Both the position numbers and the translations under genes were made by a program. The notes beneath the pieces are model-generated. The model was not told the origin of the DNA. It saw nothing but the letters and a program-made list of their open reading frames with translations, and made no database searches. This document shows, one piece after another, positions 31,662 to 39,576 of a stretch of DNA of 64,000 nucleotides. Source of the DNA: Marinibaculum sp040216765 (GTDB lineage: Bacteria > Pseudomonadota > Alphaproteobacteria > Ferrovibrionales > Ferrovibrionaceae); the NCBI GenBank assembly GCA_040216765.1, contig JAVJON010000066.1:1-64000 (forward strand). Reading direction: 5' to 3'. The number at the start of each line of letters is the position of its first letter. The stretch's first letter is position 1.

Positions 31662-31868
31662 CGCCGCCTTTCACGTCTCGGGTTCCGGAAGAGCGGCCGG
31701 AACTTAGCCACCGCCCCGGCCAGGGTCAAGCGACCCGATGCCGCGGCCAGGAGGGCGTGGCGGGCACCGTTCCGGCGCCATGATTCGCAATGGCATGCGC
31801 GGGTGTCGCCGGGTATCGTCGCACCGCATTCCTCCAACTCGCGCCGCCTCCTGCCGGGAAGCGGGCCG

Positions 31869-31920
31869 CGAGCGGGACGGGCGTGCGGGGCGGGCGAGCG
31901 GGACGGGCGAGCGGGACGGG
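31869..31920. repeat. Four tandem 13-bp repeats before the sensor kinase
   Basis: The unit CGAGCGGGACGGG occurs at 31869-31881, 31895-31907 and 31908-31920; the second copy (31882-31894) is CGTGCGGGGCGGG. The array ends eight bases before the kinase ATG at 31929, so it supplies the G-rich ribosome-binding region. Copy number changes would alter the leader and possibly translation. Confidence 0.75.
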
Positions 31921-31928
31921 GGCGACAC

Positions 31929-33110
31929 ATGCAGCAACTTCTGGACGCCGCGTCCTACATGGCGCACGGCTATTGCCTGTTGTGGCAGCCCTGGCTGATC
32001 GCCGTCCATGCCGGCGCCGATATCGCCACGGCCCTCGCCTATTTCGCCATTCCGGCCGCCATCGTGATCTTCCTGCGGCGCCGCCGGGACCTGGCCTTTC
32101 CCAGCCTGGCCCTGCTGTTCGCCGCCTTCATCCTGCTCTGCGGCCTGACCCACGTGATGGGCGCGGTCACCCTCTGGCTGCCTGTCTACGAGCTGCAGGG
32201 CGCGGTGAAGCTGGCCACCGCCCTGGTGTCGATCGCCACCGCCATCGTGATCTTCCCGCTGATTCCCAAGGCGCTGGCGATCCCCAGCCCCGCTGCGCTG
32301 CAGCGCACGAACCGCCAGCTGGAAGAGGAAATCGCCGCGCATGAGCGGACCCTGCTGGAACTGCGGGCAATGAAGGCCGAGCTGGAAGAGCAGGTACAGG
32401 ACCGCACCGCGGACGTGGAGCAGGCGAACGGCCGGCTGCGCATCCTGGCGCGCGAGGTCGTCCACCGCTCCAAGAACCTGATGGCCGTGGTGCAGAGCCT
32501 GGCCTATCAGACCGCCCGCACCTGCCCCGACAAGGAGAGCTTCCTGGAGCGCCTGAACGGACGCCTGAGCTCGCTGTCGGAGGCACTGGACGCGGTGGTC
32601 CGCAACGAATCGCGCGGCGCCTATCTGGAAGACCTGGTGCGTGGCCAGATGAGCTACTCGCTGGACACCTTTCCCGGCCGCATCGAGCTCGACGGGCCGT
32701 CGGTCATGGTGCGGCCGGAAGCGGCGCAGCAACTCGGCCTCGCGATCCACGAACTGGCCACCAATGCGGTGAAGCATGGCGCCCTGGCCGGCGAGGACGG
32801 GACGGTTTCGGTTACCTGGCGACTGCGCCCCGGGGGCGCCGCCGGGGAGCCGCAGCGCTTCGCCCTGGACTGGCAGGAACGCTGGCCGGCGCGGCCGGAC
32901 CCCGCGCAGGAGAGGCCTTCCGGCTTCGGCACCCTGCTGCTGGAACGCGCGGTGCCGGCCTCCCTGCGCGGCACCGCCAGCAGGCAGATCTCGCAGGACG
33001 GGTTTTCCTATTGCCTGGACGTCCCCACCGCCGACCTGCTGGCCTCGCCCGATGCCGACCTGGCGGAGGTGCTGGCAGACGGCCAGGACCGGGCCGCCAA
33101 CCCCGGCTGA
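31929..33110 (+). CDS. Ethylene-receptor-like HWE-family sensor histidine kinase
   Basis: 393-residue membrane sensor kinase. Residues about 22-115 form three membrane helices with the pattern of the plant ETR1 ethylene-binding domain: DIATALAYFAIP (Asp31, Tyr38) and AFILLCGLTH (Cys71, His75). Cys71 and His75 match the ETR1 Cu(I) ligands Cys65/His69 with the same spacing, and Asp31 lies 40 residues before the Cys as in ETR1. A coiled coil (about 125-168) leads to the kinase: phospho-acceptor His179 in REVVHRSKNL, N-box LAIHELATNAVKHGAL and the W-x-E of DWQERW, marks of HWE kinases. It lacks a receiver domain, and no response regulator gene is adjacent. Ligand is inferred. Confidence 0.85.
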   Translation: MQQLLDAASYMAHGYCLLWQPWLIAVHAGADIATALAYFAIPAAIVIFLRRRRDLAFPSLALLFAAFILLCGLTHVMGAVTLWLPVYELQGAVKLATALVSIATAIVIFPLIPKALAIPSPAALQRTNRQLEEEIAAHERTLLELRAMKAELEEQVQDRTADVEQANGRLRILAREVVHRSKNLMAVVQSLAYQTARTCPDKESFLERLNGRLSSLSEALDAVVRNESRGAYLEDLVRGQMSYSLDTFPGRIELDGPSVMVRPEAAQQLGLAIHELATNAVKHGALAGEDGTVSVTWRLRPGGAAGEPQRFALDWQERWPARPDPAQERPSGFGTLLLERAVPASLRGTASRQISQDGFSYCLDVPTADLLASPDADLAEVLADGQDRAANPG

Positions 33111-33157
33111 CCGCGTTGCCGCAGGATCGGCCGCCAGGGTGCGGCAGACCGGGGAAC

Positions 33158-33187
33158 AGTGGATCGGGGCGCAGTGGATCGGGGCGC
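33158..33187. repeat. Perfect 15-bp tandem duplication
   Basis: AGTGGATCGGGGCGC occurs twice in direct tandem (33158-33172 and 33173-33187) in the gap between the kinase and the convergent small zinc-ribbon gene. Non-coding, with no visible hairpin. Confidence 0.8.
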
Positions 33188-33200
33188 AGGAAGGCCGGAA

Positions 33201-33425
33201 TCAGCCGAACGGGCAGTCGGCGCGGGCACAGGCAGCCTTCGTGCCGATCGGCACGAAGGCGCCGCAGGCCGTGCAGCGCAGGGTTTCGTCGGCCTGGGGC
33301 TCGGCCTTCCGGCGGGGCGGCGGTGGCGCACGACGCTCGACCGCCCCGTCCCGGCGGCCCCAGGCGCGGAAGACGAAGGCCACAGCAAAGATGGCCAGCA
33401 GCACGACGAGAATCTTCAGCAACAT
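33201..33425 (-). CDS. Small membrane-anchored zinc-ribbon protein
   Basis: 74 residues: one N-terminal membrane helix (about 3-20), a basic Pro-rich linker, and a C-terminal knuckle CTACGAFVPIGTKAACARADC with the C-x2-C and C-x4-C pairs of a small zinc ribbon. It resembles the PP0621-type family of uncharacterised proteins. It precedes the S49 peptidase gene on the opposite end of its transcript direction (33473 stop lies 48 bases upstream), so both may share a transcript. Confidence 0.78.
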   Translation of the reverse strand: MLLKILVVLLAIFAVAFVFRAWGRRDGAVERRAPPPPRRKAEPQADETLRCTACGAFVPIGTKAACARADCPFG

Positions 33426-33472
33426 GTCAAGGTCGGCCCTGCCGGATCATGAGAGTGGAACAGGCCGCCATG

Positions 33473-34453
33473 CTACAGCCCGAAGCGGCTCCATAACAGC
33501 CGGTCCTCGACGGCGCCCAGGATCTGGTCGGGCAATTGCGCAAGTCCGGGCAGTGCCGGCAGCCCGGGCGGGCCGTCCCGCCCCAGGCGCAGGCCCGCGC
33601 GACGCTGCAGCCAGGACGTCCTGGCGTTCACCAGGCGCAGCCGCACCGTCTTGCCGAACCGGGCGCGCATCACCGAGCGCAGATCGCCCAGCCCGTCGAT
33701 CAGCCCCAGTTCCCGTGCCTCGGCGCCAAGCCAGAAGGCGCCGCTGAACAGGTCGTCGTCGCGGCCGGCCGGCAGCCTGTCGCCGCGGCGCTGCCTGACC
33801 CAGTCGGTGAAGCCGTCATGCAGGCGGGCCTGCAGGGCCAGCAGCCGGTCCACATCCTCCTGCCGTTCCGGCAGGAAGGGGTCGAGGAAGGATTTCTGCC
33901 GGCCCGCGGTATGGACCCGGCGCTCCAGCCCCAGCCGCTCCAGCAGGCCGACCGCGCCGAAGCCGGAAGCGATCACGCCGATCGAGCCCAGGATCGACGA
34001 ACGGTCGGCATAGATCTCGTCGGCGGCGCAGGCGATCCAGTAGCCGCCGGAGGCCGCAACATCCTCCGCGAAGGCGAAGACCGGCACGTTCTTTTCCGCG
34101 GCGAGCTGGCGGATCCGGTCGGCGATGGCGGCCGATTGCATGGGTGAGCCGCCGGGAGAGTTGATCGCCAGTGCCACCGCCGCCAGGCCCTTGGGCCGGA
34201 ACGCCGCCTCGATCGGCCCGGCCAGGCCGGCAAGATTGAGGCGCGACGGCCGCAGGCCGCCCGCGGGCGGGCCGATCACCCCGTACAGGCGCAGCACCGA
34301 GACCTGCGGCCGCCGGCGGAACCAGCGCCGCGGCGGCCAGAGCGCACGCCGCGCATGCCTGTCGGCGGGCAGCGGGTCGGCGGGGGACGCCGGGGTCGCG
34401 GGGGAAGCGGGGCGGGGCGGCAGGCCCGGCGAGGGCGATAGGGGATCTGACAT
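33473..34453 (-). CDS. S49-family signal peptide peptidase (SppA/SohB-like)
   Basis: Inner-membrane-associated protease expected to degrade cleaved signal peptides. 326 residues starting MSDPLSPS with a Pro/Ala-rich, basic N-terminus and no strong membrane anchor. The ClpP-like core is clear: INSPGGS near residue 105, AASGGYWIA with the catalytic Ser, the SSILGSIGVI strand, and GRQKSFLDPF with the catalytic Lys. It is the short (SohB-length) form. An upstream reading frame overlaps the methyltransferase gene and was rejected. Confidence 0.87.
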   Translation of the reverse strand: MSDPLSPSPGLPPRPASPATPASPADPLPADRHARRALWPPRRWFRRRPQVSVLRLYGVIGPPAGGLRPSRLNLAGLAGPIEAAFRPKGLAAVALAINSPGGSPMQSAAIADRIRQLAAEKNVPVFAFAEDVAASGGYWIACAADEIYADRSSILGSIGVIASGFGAVGLLERLGLERRVHTAGRQKSFLDPFLPERQEDVDRLLALQARLHDGFTDWVRQRRGDRLPAGRDDDLFSGAFWLGAEARELGLIDGLGDLRSVMRARFGKTVRLRLVNARTSWLQRRAGLRLGRDGPPGLPALPGLAQLPDQILGAVEDRLLWSRFGL

Positions 34454-34497
34454 GGCGGGTAGATAGGCGGCGTGCGGCGCGGCAGCAAGCGACCGGC

Positions 34498-35259
34498 TCA
34501 AAAGGCCGCGTCCGGCACTGCTGCCGCCTGCCGCAGGATCGCCTCTGCCGCCGGCAGGTAGGCCCCCGCCGAATCGTGCAGCACCAGGCCGGGCCCCAGG
34601 CGGAAGGGTGCCCGGCCGTCCTTGCGCCAGCGCAGCAGCAATCGCTTCGCCGGCTGGCCGGCCGAGGGCCAGAGCGGCGCCACGGCGACGCCGCGTCCCG
34701 CCCCCGGGAAGGCGGCCAGCAGCTCCGGCAGCCGCTCCATGCGCTGGACCAGGGTGACCGTGCCGCCGGGGCGGACCAGATGGGCCATGGTGGCGATCCA
34801 GGCGGCCAGGTCGCCGGCGGCGCCCTCCGCCCGGGCCCGTTCGCGGGCTGCCTGCGCCGCCGGCTGGCGGCCGGCAGCGACGAAGAACGGCGGATTGGCC
34901 ATCGCATGGTCGAACCGCGCATGGCCGAGCCGCCGGCGAAACGCCGGAACCAGCGCATCGCCGCAGATCACGCGGAAGTGTGCGGCCCGGCCGTTGGCGG
35001 CGGCGTTGAGCACCGCCGCCAGGGCGGCCCCGGCCTGGACCTCCACGCCGGTCAGCTGCAGGCCCGCCACCCGCGCAAGCAGGCAGAGGGATGCCGCCCC
35101 CGATCCGGTGCCGATCTCCACCACGCGCTCGCCTGCGCAGGCCGGCACGGCTGCCGCCAGCAGCACGGCATCGGAGCCGGCACGCTGGCCGCCCGCCGGC
35201 TGCCACAGGTGCAGCCGGCCACCCAGGAAGGCATCGCCGCCTGTCGGATCGGCGTCCAT
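34498..35259 (-). CDS. tRNA1(Val) (adenine(37)-N6)-methyltransferase-like protein
   Basis: Class I SAM-dependent methyltransferase of 253 residues. The SAM loop VVEIGTGSGAASLCLL and the amino-methyltransferase motif ANPPFF are present, as in TrmN6/YfiC enzymes that methylate N6 of A37. The N-terminus LGGRLHLWQPAGGQRAGSDAVLL is the family hallmark. ATG at 35259 chosen; it lies 31 bases past the DUF2007 stop. tRNA target is inferred from the family. Confidence 0.85.
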   Translation of the reverse strand: MDADPTGGDAFLGGRLHLWQPAGGQRAGSDAVLLAAAVPACAGERVVEIGTGSGAASLCLLARVAGLQLTGVEVQAGAALAAVLNAAANGRAAHFRVICGDALVPAFRRRLGHARFDHAMANPPFFVAAGRQPAAQAARERARAEGAAGDLAAWIATMAHLVRPGGTVTLVQRMERLPELLAAFPGAGRGVAVAPLWPSAGQPAKRLLLRWRKDGRAPFRLGPGLVLHDSAGAYLPAAEAILRQAAAVPDAAF

Positions 35260-35290
35260 GCAGGCCCGCCCGAAGCGCCTGTCGCGCCGG

Positions 35291-35515
35291 TCAGGCGCGG
35301 CGCTCGGACATCTCGACACCGGCATCGGAAAGGGCGCCGCGGGCCGCCGCCTCGTCCTCGTCGACCACCATGATCCGCCGCGGCAGGGCGCCGATGGAGC
35401 CCTCCAGGACGCTGGTATGCTGGTCCAGCACGATCGCCTGCACCCCGGCATCCGCCAGCAGCGCCGAGACATAGGAGATCAGGACCGCATCGTTGGTGCG
35501 CAGCAATTCGATCAT
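35291..35515 (-). CDS. DUF2007 domain protein
   Basis: 74 residues, MIELLRTNDAVLISYVSALL followed by QHTSVLEGSIGALPRRIMV, the DUF2007 (putative prokaryotic signal-transducing) fold. Often found next to TrmN6-like methyltransferases in alphaproteobacteria, as here. Function unknown. Divergent from ispB across 278 bases. Confidence 0.85.
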   Translation of the reverse strand: MIELLRTNDAVLISYVSALLADAGVQAIVLDQHTSVLEGSIGALPRRIMVVDEDEAAARGALSDAGVEMSERRA

Positions 35516-35588
35516 CGGGCATCTCCTTTGCCGGTGCCCGCCCGGGCTGCGCCGTGCGGATACCGGAGTTTGCGGTGCGGCACATGGC

Positions 35589-35616
35589 TTGACCGGCCAA
35601 GGCAGGAAACTATTCT
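35589..35616 (+). promoter_or_regulatory. Candidate sigma-70 promoter of ispB
   Basis: TTGACC (35589-35594) and TATTCT (35611-35616) with a 16-base spacer, pointing to ispB whose GTG start lies 178 bases downstream. It is the best-matching pair in the divergent DUF2007/ispB gap. Confidence 0.5.
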
Positions 35617-35793
35617 CGCGGTCAGCATGAACCATAGCCCAGGCCGGAACCGCCCAGAAACCGCCCCGCCGCCGCAACACGCCCGGAGACCTGCCGTCAC
35701 GGCAGTCCGGGCCGCGGCCCGGGCGGGCGCCCCGCAGACCGGCGCAGCAGGCGGCGCCTTCCCCGCCCGGCCAGCCCCGAAAAGATCCGTCCC

Positions 35794-36837
35794 GTGAACC
35801 TTTTGACGAGTACCGAAGTCCGCGGCCGGCCGAGCGCCCAGGCGATCGACCAGGCCAAGCGCGCCAAGCTGGCGCCCCTGCTGGACCTGGTCGGCACCGA
35901 CCTGGCCCGGGTCAACGACGAGATCCTGCGCCGCATGGACAGCGACGTGGCCCTGATCCCCGAGCTGGCAGGCCATCTCATCGCCTCCGGCGGCAAGCGA
36001 ATCCGCCCTATGCTGACACTGGGGGCGGCGCGGCTCTGCGGCTATGGCGGCAGCCGGCATGTCCTGCTGGCGGCCTGCGTGGAGTTCATCCACACCGCGA
36101 CCCTGCTGCACGACGATGTGGTGGACGAAAGCGACATGCGCCGGGGCCAGGCCACCGCCAACACGGTCTGGGGCAACCAGGCCTCGGTGCTGGTGGGCGA
36201 TTTCCTGTTCAGCCGCTCCTTCCAGCTGATGGTGGAGACCCGCTCCATCGAGGTGCTGCGGATCCTGGCCAACGCCGCCTCGGTGATCGCCGAGGGCGAG
36301 GTGCTGCAGCTGACCACCCAGAACGATGTCGCGACCACCAAGGAGCGCTACCTGCAAGTCGTCGAGGCGAAGACCTCCGCCCTGTTCCGCGCCGCCTGCC
36401 GGGTCGGCGCGGTGATCGCCAACCGCCCGGCGGAGGAGGCCGACGCCCTGGACGCGTTCGGCCTGAACCTGGGAATCGCCTTCCAGCTGGTCGACGACGC
36501 GCTGGACTATGCGGCGGAACAGCAGGAACTGGGCAAGACGATCGGCGACGATTTCCGCGAGGGCAAGATGACCCTGCCCGTGGTGCTGGCGATGCAGCGC
36601 GGCTCCGACGAGGAACGCGCCTTCTGGACACGCACCATGGCGGAGCTGGAGCAGGACGAGGCCGACCTGGCCCATGCCATCGCCCTGCTGGAGCGCCATG
36701 GCGCGGTGGCCGATGCCATCGCGCTGGCGGGCCGCTACGGCGAGCGTGCGATCGCCGCCCTGGACATGTTCCCGGAAAGCGACGTGCGCCTGGCCATGCA
36801 GTCGGTCGTCGAATTCTGCATCGAGCGGCGGCACTGA
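35794..36837 (+). CDS. ispB: Polyprenyl (octaprenyl/decaprenyl) diphosphate synthase
   Basis: Extends farnesyl diphosphate with isopentenyl diphosphate to make the ubiquinone side chain. 347 residues with both aspartate-rich motifs: DDVVD at 107-111 and DDALD at 234-238, plus GGKRIRPML near 68. All-trans long-chain type by the absence of bulky residues before the first motif is plausible but not proven. GTG start. Divergent from DUF2007, a common arrangement in this class. Confidence 0.94.
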   Translation: MNLLTSTEVRGRPSAQAIDQAKRAKLAPLLDLVGTDLARVNDEILRRMDSDVALIPELAGHLIASGGKRIRPMLTLGAARLCGYGGSRHVLLAACVEFIHTATLLHDDVVDESDMRRGQATANTVWGNQASVLVGDFLFSRSFQLMVETRSIEVLRILANAASVIAEGEVLQLTTQNDVATTKERYLQVVEAKTSALFRAACRVGAVIANRPAEEADALDAFGLNLGIAFQLVDDALDYAAEQQELGKTIGDDFREGKMTLPVVLAMQRGSDEERAFWTRTMAELEQDEADLAHAIALLERHGAVADAIALAGRYGERAIAALDMFPESDVRLAMQSVVEFCIERRH

Positions 36838-36933
36838 GCGCCACCCTCATGGTGGCCGCGAGTCCCGCACGGGCCCGCGCCGTATGCCGGCCGCCCGGGG
36901 CTGCGAAACGCGGGTCCGGCCGGATCTTCTGAC

Positions 36934-38655
36934 ATGTCTGCCATCGCTCCCTATCTGCGGCGCACGCGCATCGCCTATTTCTCCATGGAGATCGGCATGC
37001 GCGCCGAGATCCCGACCTATTCCGGCGGGCTGGGCGTGCTGGCCGGCGATACGGCGCGGTCCTGCGCCGATCTCGACCTGCCCATGGTCTTCGTCACCCT
37101 GGCCAGCCGCGCCGGCTATTTCCGCCAGCGCATCGACGGGGAGGGCCGGCAGGTCGAGGAGCCGGACTGGTGGGATCCGGCGGCATGGTGCCGGCCGCTC
37201 GACGTCCGCATTGCCGTGCCCGTGGCGGACCGGCAGGTCTGGGTCCGGCCCTGGCTGTACCGTCTCGCCGCCGATCCCGGCCGGGCGCCCGGCAACGGCC
37301 CGGCCGGTGCCGGGGTACCAGTGCTGCTGCTGGATACCGACCTTGACCTCAACGACGAGGCGGACCGGCAGATCACGCAGCAGCTCTATGGCGGCGACGC
37401 GGAATACCGCCTCAAGCAGGAGATCGTGCTCGGCCTGGGCGGCCTGCAGGTCCTGCATGCCCTGGGGTTCGATCTGCACACCTACCACCTGAACGAGGGG
37501 CATGCGGCGCTGTTGACCCTTGGCCTGCTGAACCGCTGGCGGATCGCGCCGGAGGACCGCATCGGCGACTGCGCGCCCTACGATGTCGCGGAGGTGCGCC
37601 GGCGCTGCGTCTTCACCACGCATACGCCGGTGGAGGCCGGCCATGACCGCTTTTCGCATGCCCTGTTCGAGCGCCTGCTGCCCGGTCTGGTCGAGCCCGA
37701 CGCGCTCCGCAGCCTTGCCGGCGCGGATTGCGTGAACATGACCCGCCGGGCACTGAACCTGTCGGGCTTCGTGAACGGGGTGGCGCGCCGCCACGCCCGT
37801 ACCACCGAGGGCATGTTCCCCGGCTATCGGGTGCATGCGATCACCAACGGGGTGCATCTGGGCAGCTGGGCGCATGACGCTTTCGCCCGGCTGTACGAGG
37901 CGCATTTCCCGGACTGGCGGCACGAACCGGAACTGCTGGTCCGCGCCCTGCAGCTGCCGGAGGACGAGGTCTGGCGCTGCCACCAGGCGGCAAAGGCGGA
38001 GATGCTGGACCTGGTGGCGCAGCGCACCGGCGCCCGCCTGGACCCGGCGCTGCCGGTCCTGGCGTTCAGCCGCCGCATGACCGGCTACAAGCGGCCGGAC
38101 CTGCTGTTCAGCGATATCGAGAGGCTGCGCGCCATCGCCGGCCGCCACCCCTTCCAGGTCGTCATGGCCGGCAAGGCGCATCCCCGCGACCAGGGCGGCA
38201 AGGAAGCGATCCGGCAGTTGCACGGCTGGATGCACGGCCTGGCCGACGCGATTCCCTGCGCCTTCGTCCCCGGCTACGACATGGCGGTCGGCAAGGCCCT
38301 TGTCGCCGGCGCCGACATCTGGCTGAACACCCCGGTGCCGCCGCTGGAGGCCTCGGGCACCAGCGGCATGAAGGCGGCCCTGAACGGCGTCCTGAACCTG
38401 TCCACGGTCGACGGCTGGTGGGTCGAGGGCTGCATGGAGGGAATCACCGGCTGGGCGATCGGCGAGGATCGCGAGGGCGGCGACGGCCATGCCGGCGCAC
38501 TCTACGACAAGCTGGAGCAGGCGGTCCTGCCGCTCTACGCGGGCGATCCCGGCCGCTGGCGCTGGATGATGAAACAGGCGATCGCCTATACCGCGTGCTA
38601 CTTCAATTCCCATCGCATGGTGCGCCGCTACGCCACCGAAGCCTATCTGCGCTGA
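36934..38655 (+). CDS. glgP: Alpha-glucan phosphorylase (short form)
   Basis: Releases glucose-1-phosphate from glycogen or maltodextrin using pyridoxal phosphate. 573 residues, the compact form that lacks the long N-terminal regulatory extension. Typical motifs: IAYFSMEIGM near 13, PTYSGGLGVLAGD, HLNEGHAAL, VFTTHTPVEAGHD, and EASGTSGMKAALNG with the PLP-binding Lys480. No other glycogen gene is nearby. The adjoining DNA downstream is a decayed multicopper oxidase fragment, so this gene marks the left edge of the accessory region. Confidence 0.93.
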   Translation: MSAIAPYLRRTRIAYFSMEIGMRAEIPTYSGGLGVLAGDTARSCADLDLPMVFVTLASRAGYFRQRIDGEGRQVEEPDWWDPAAWCRPLDVRIAVPVADRQVWVRPWLYRLAADPGRAPGNGPAGAGVPVLLLDTDLDLNDEADRQITQQLYGGDAEYRLKQEIVLGLGGLQVLHALGFDLHTYHLNEGHAALLTLGLLNRWRIAPEDRIGDCAPYDVAEVRRRCVFTTHTPVEAGHDRFSHALFERLLPGLVEPDALRSLAGADCVNMTRRALNLSGFVNGVARRHARTTEGMFPGYRVHAITNGVHLGSWAHDAFARLYEAHFPDWRHEPELLVRALQLPEDEVWRCHQAAKAEMLDLVAQRTGARLDPALPVLAFSRRMTGYKRPDLLFSDIERLRAIAGRHPFQVVMAGKAHPRDQGGKEAIRQLHGWMHGLADAIPCAFVPGYDMAVGKALVAGADIWLNTPVPPLEASGTSGMKAALNGVLNLSTVDGWWVEGCMEGITGWAIGEDREGGDGHAGALYDKLEQAVLPLYAGDPGRWRWMMKQAIAYTACYFNSHRMVRRYATEAYLR

Positions 38656-38723
38656 CTTGGCCGGCGAAAGTCGAGGCAGCCGCCGGGGAGACCGCCGGGT
38701 CACCGAGTCGTGCATCCGGTGAA

Positions 38724-38916
38724 GGCCCTCGGCCGCCTCTGTCAGACGCCGGTCGTCGAGGATCCAGGTGATCTCGCGATCGACCTGCGGCGGCTGCGGT
38801 TCCTCGACGATGAGCGGCCCACACGGGCCGCGCCCAAGCTGCTCGAAACTGCGTTGATGCGGGTGGTACCAGGTTGCGGGGAACGAACGCCGCGTCGGCG
38901 TGACCGAACCGGACAT
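38724..38916 (-). pseudogene. Decayed multicopper oxidase 5' fragment
   Basis: The minus strand reads MSGSVTPTRRSFPA joined straight to WYHPHQRSFEQLGRG and GPLIVEEPQPPQVDRE. These are the Tat signal and a later domain-1 stretch of the intact oxidase at 54180-55613, with about 125 codons removed between RRSF and WYHPH; homology stops after LTEAAE. Nucleotide identity with 55063-55205 and 55578-55665 is high by eye. A remnant of a duplicated copper segment, not a functional gene. Confidence 0.88.
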
Positions 38917-39055
38917 GCGACAGTTTTTCGGAAAGCCGTGGTCCGCAGTCGCCCGGCGATGCACTGGGCATGCCTCAAGGAGCAACCGCACAGGCTGTCG
39001 AAACCGACATTGGTTCGGCGCAGGCGGAACCCGACCATCCGGGCGGATAGTAGCG

Positions 39056-39399
39056 TCAGGTCAGAAAGGCAGGTCCCGGTTGATGAGGTTCGAGCGACGT
39101 CGGGGCTCCTGCGAGCCATTTGGATCGGGCAGTAGAATGCCGCATCGGTCCTTGGGCGACGGCCTGAGCCGCGTCGGCGATCACGCCCTGAACCGGAACA
39201 GTACAGTCGATGGTGCAACTCGGCGTTTGGCTGTCATCGTCCGCGGTCAGGCAGGAAACGCAGCCGGGCTTCGACATGGCGTCGACCGTAACGAAGCTAG
39301 CCGCTCGATGGCCCCTGCCATGTTTGTGGCATAGGCAGAGGCGGTCACCGAGACAAGGGTGACAACGATGCCAGCAAGAATGCCTGTCCCGCGTTTCAT
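39056..39399 (-). pseudogene. Frameshifted copy of the 112-residue secreted Cys-rich protein
   Basis: ATG 39399 gives a signal peptide (MKRGTGILAGIVVTLVSVTA). Near 39295 homology moves to another frame, which reads MSKPGCVSCLTADDDSQ, SCTIDCTVPVQGVIAD and PMRHSTARSKWLAGAP and ends at 39056. The intact paralogue is at 55754-56092; the order and spacing relative to the oxidase fragment are the same. The homology continues upstream past the start to about 39475. Probably inactive. Confidence 0.82.
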
Positions 39400-39576
39400 C
39401 GTGATTGGAGCCCAGCCTTGCGCCGCGATTGCGTCGAATGCCATTCGGCCAAACTGCTCCCGATTGTGAAGAAGGCGATCCTCGACCGCAGCCGGACCGT
39501 TGGCTGTCTGCTGCAAGAGACAGCCACAACAGCGACGCCCGTGCATCGGAAAAAATGAGGGCGAAGCGGCATGCAG

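Noticed and set aside
36847..38991. Minus-strand 714-residue frame joining an oxidase-like start to a long tail
   Set aside because: Only 38724-38916 matches the oxidase; the rest is antisense to glgP. Not a fusion protein.
39056..39529. Intact 157-residue minus-strand gene
   Set aside because: Comparison with the 55754-56092 paralogue shows the signal peptide in another frame; treated as a frameshifted copy.
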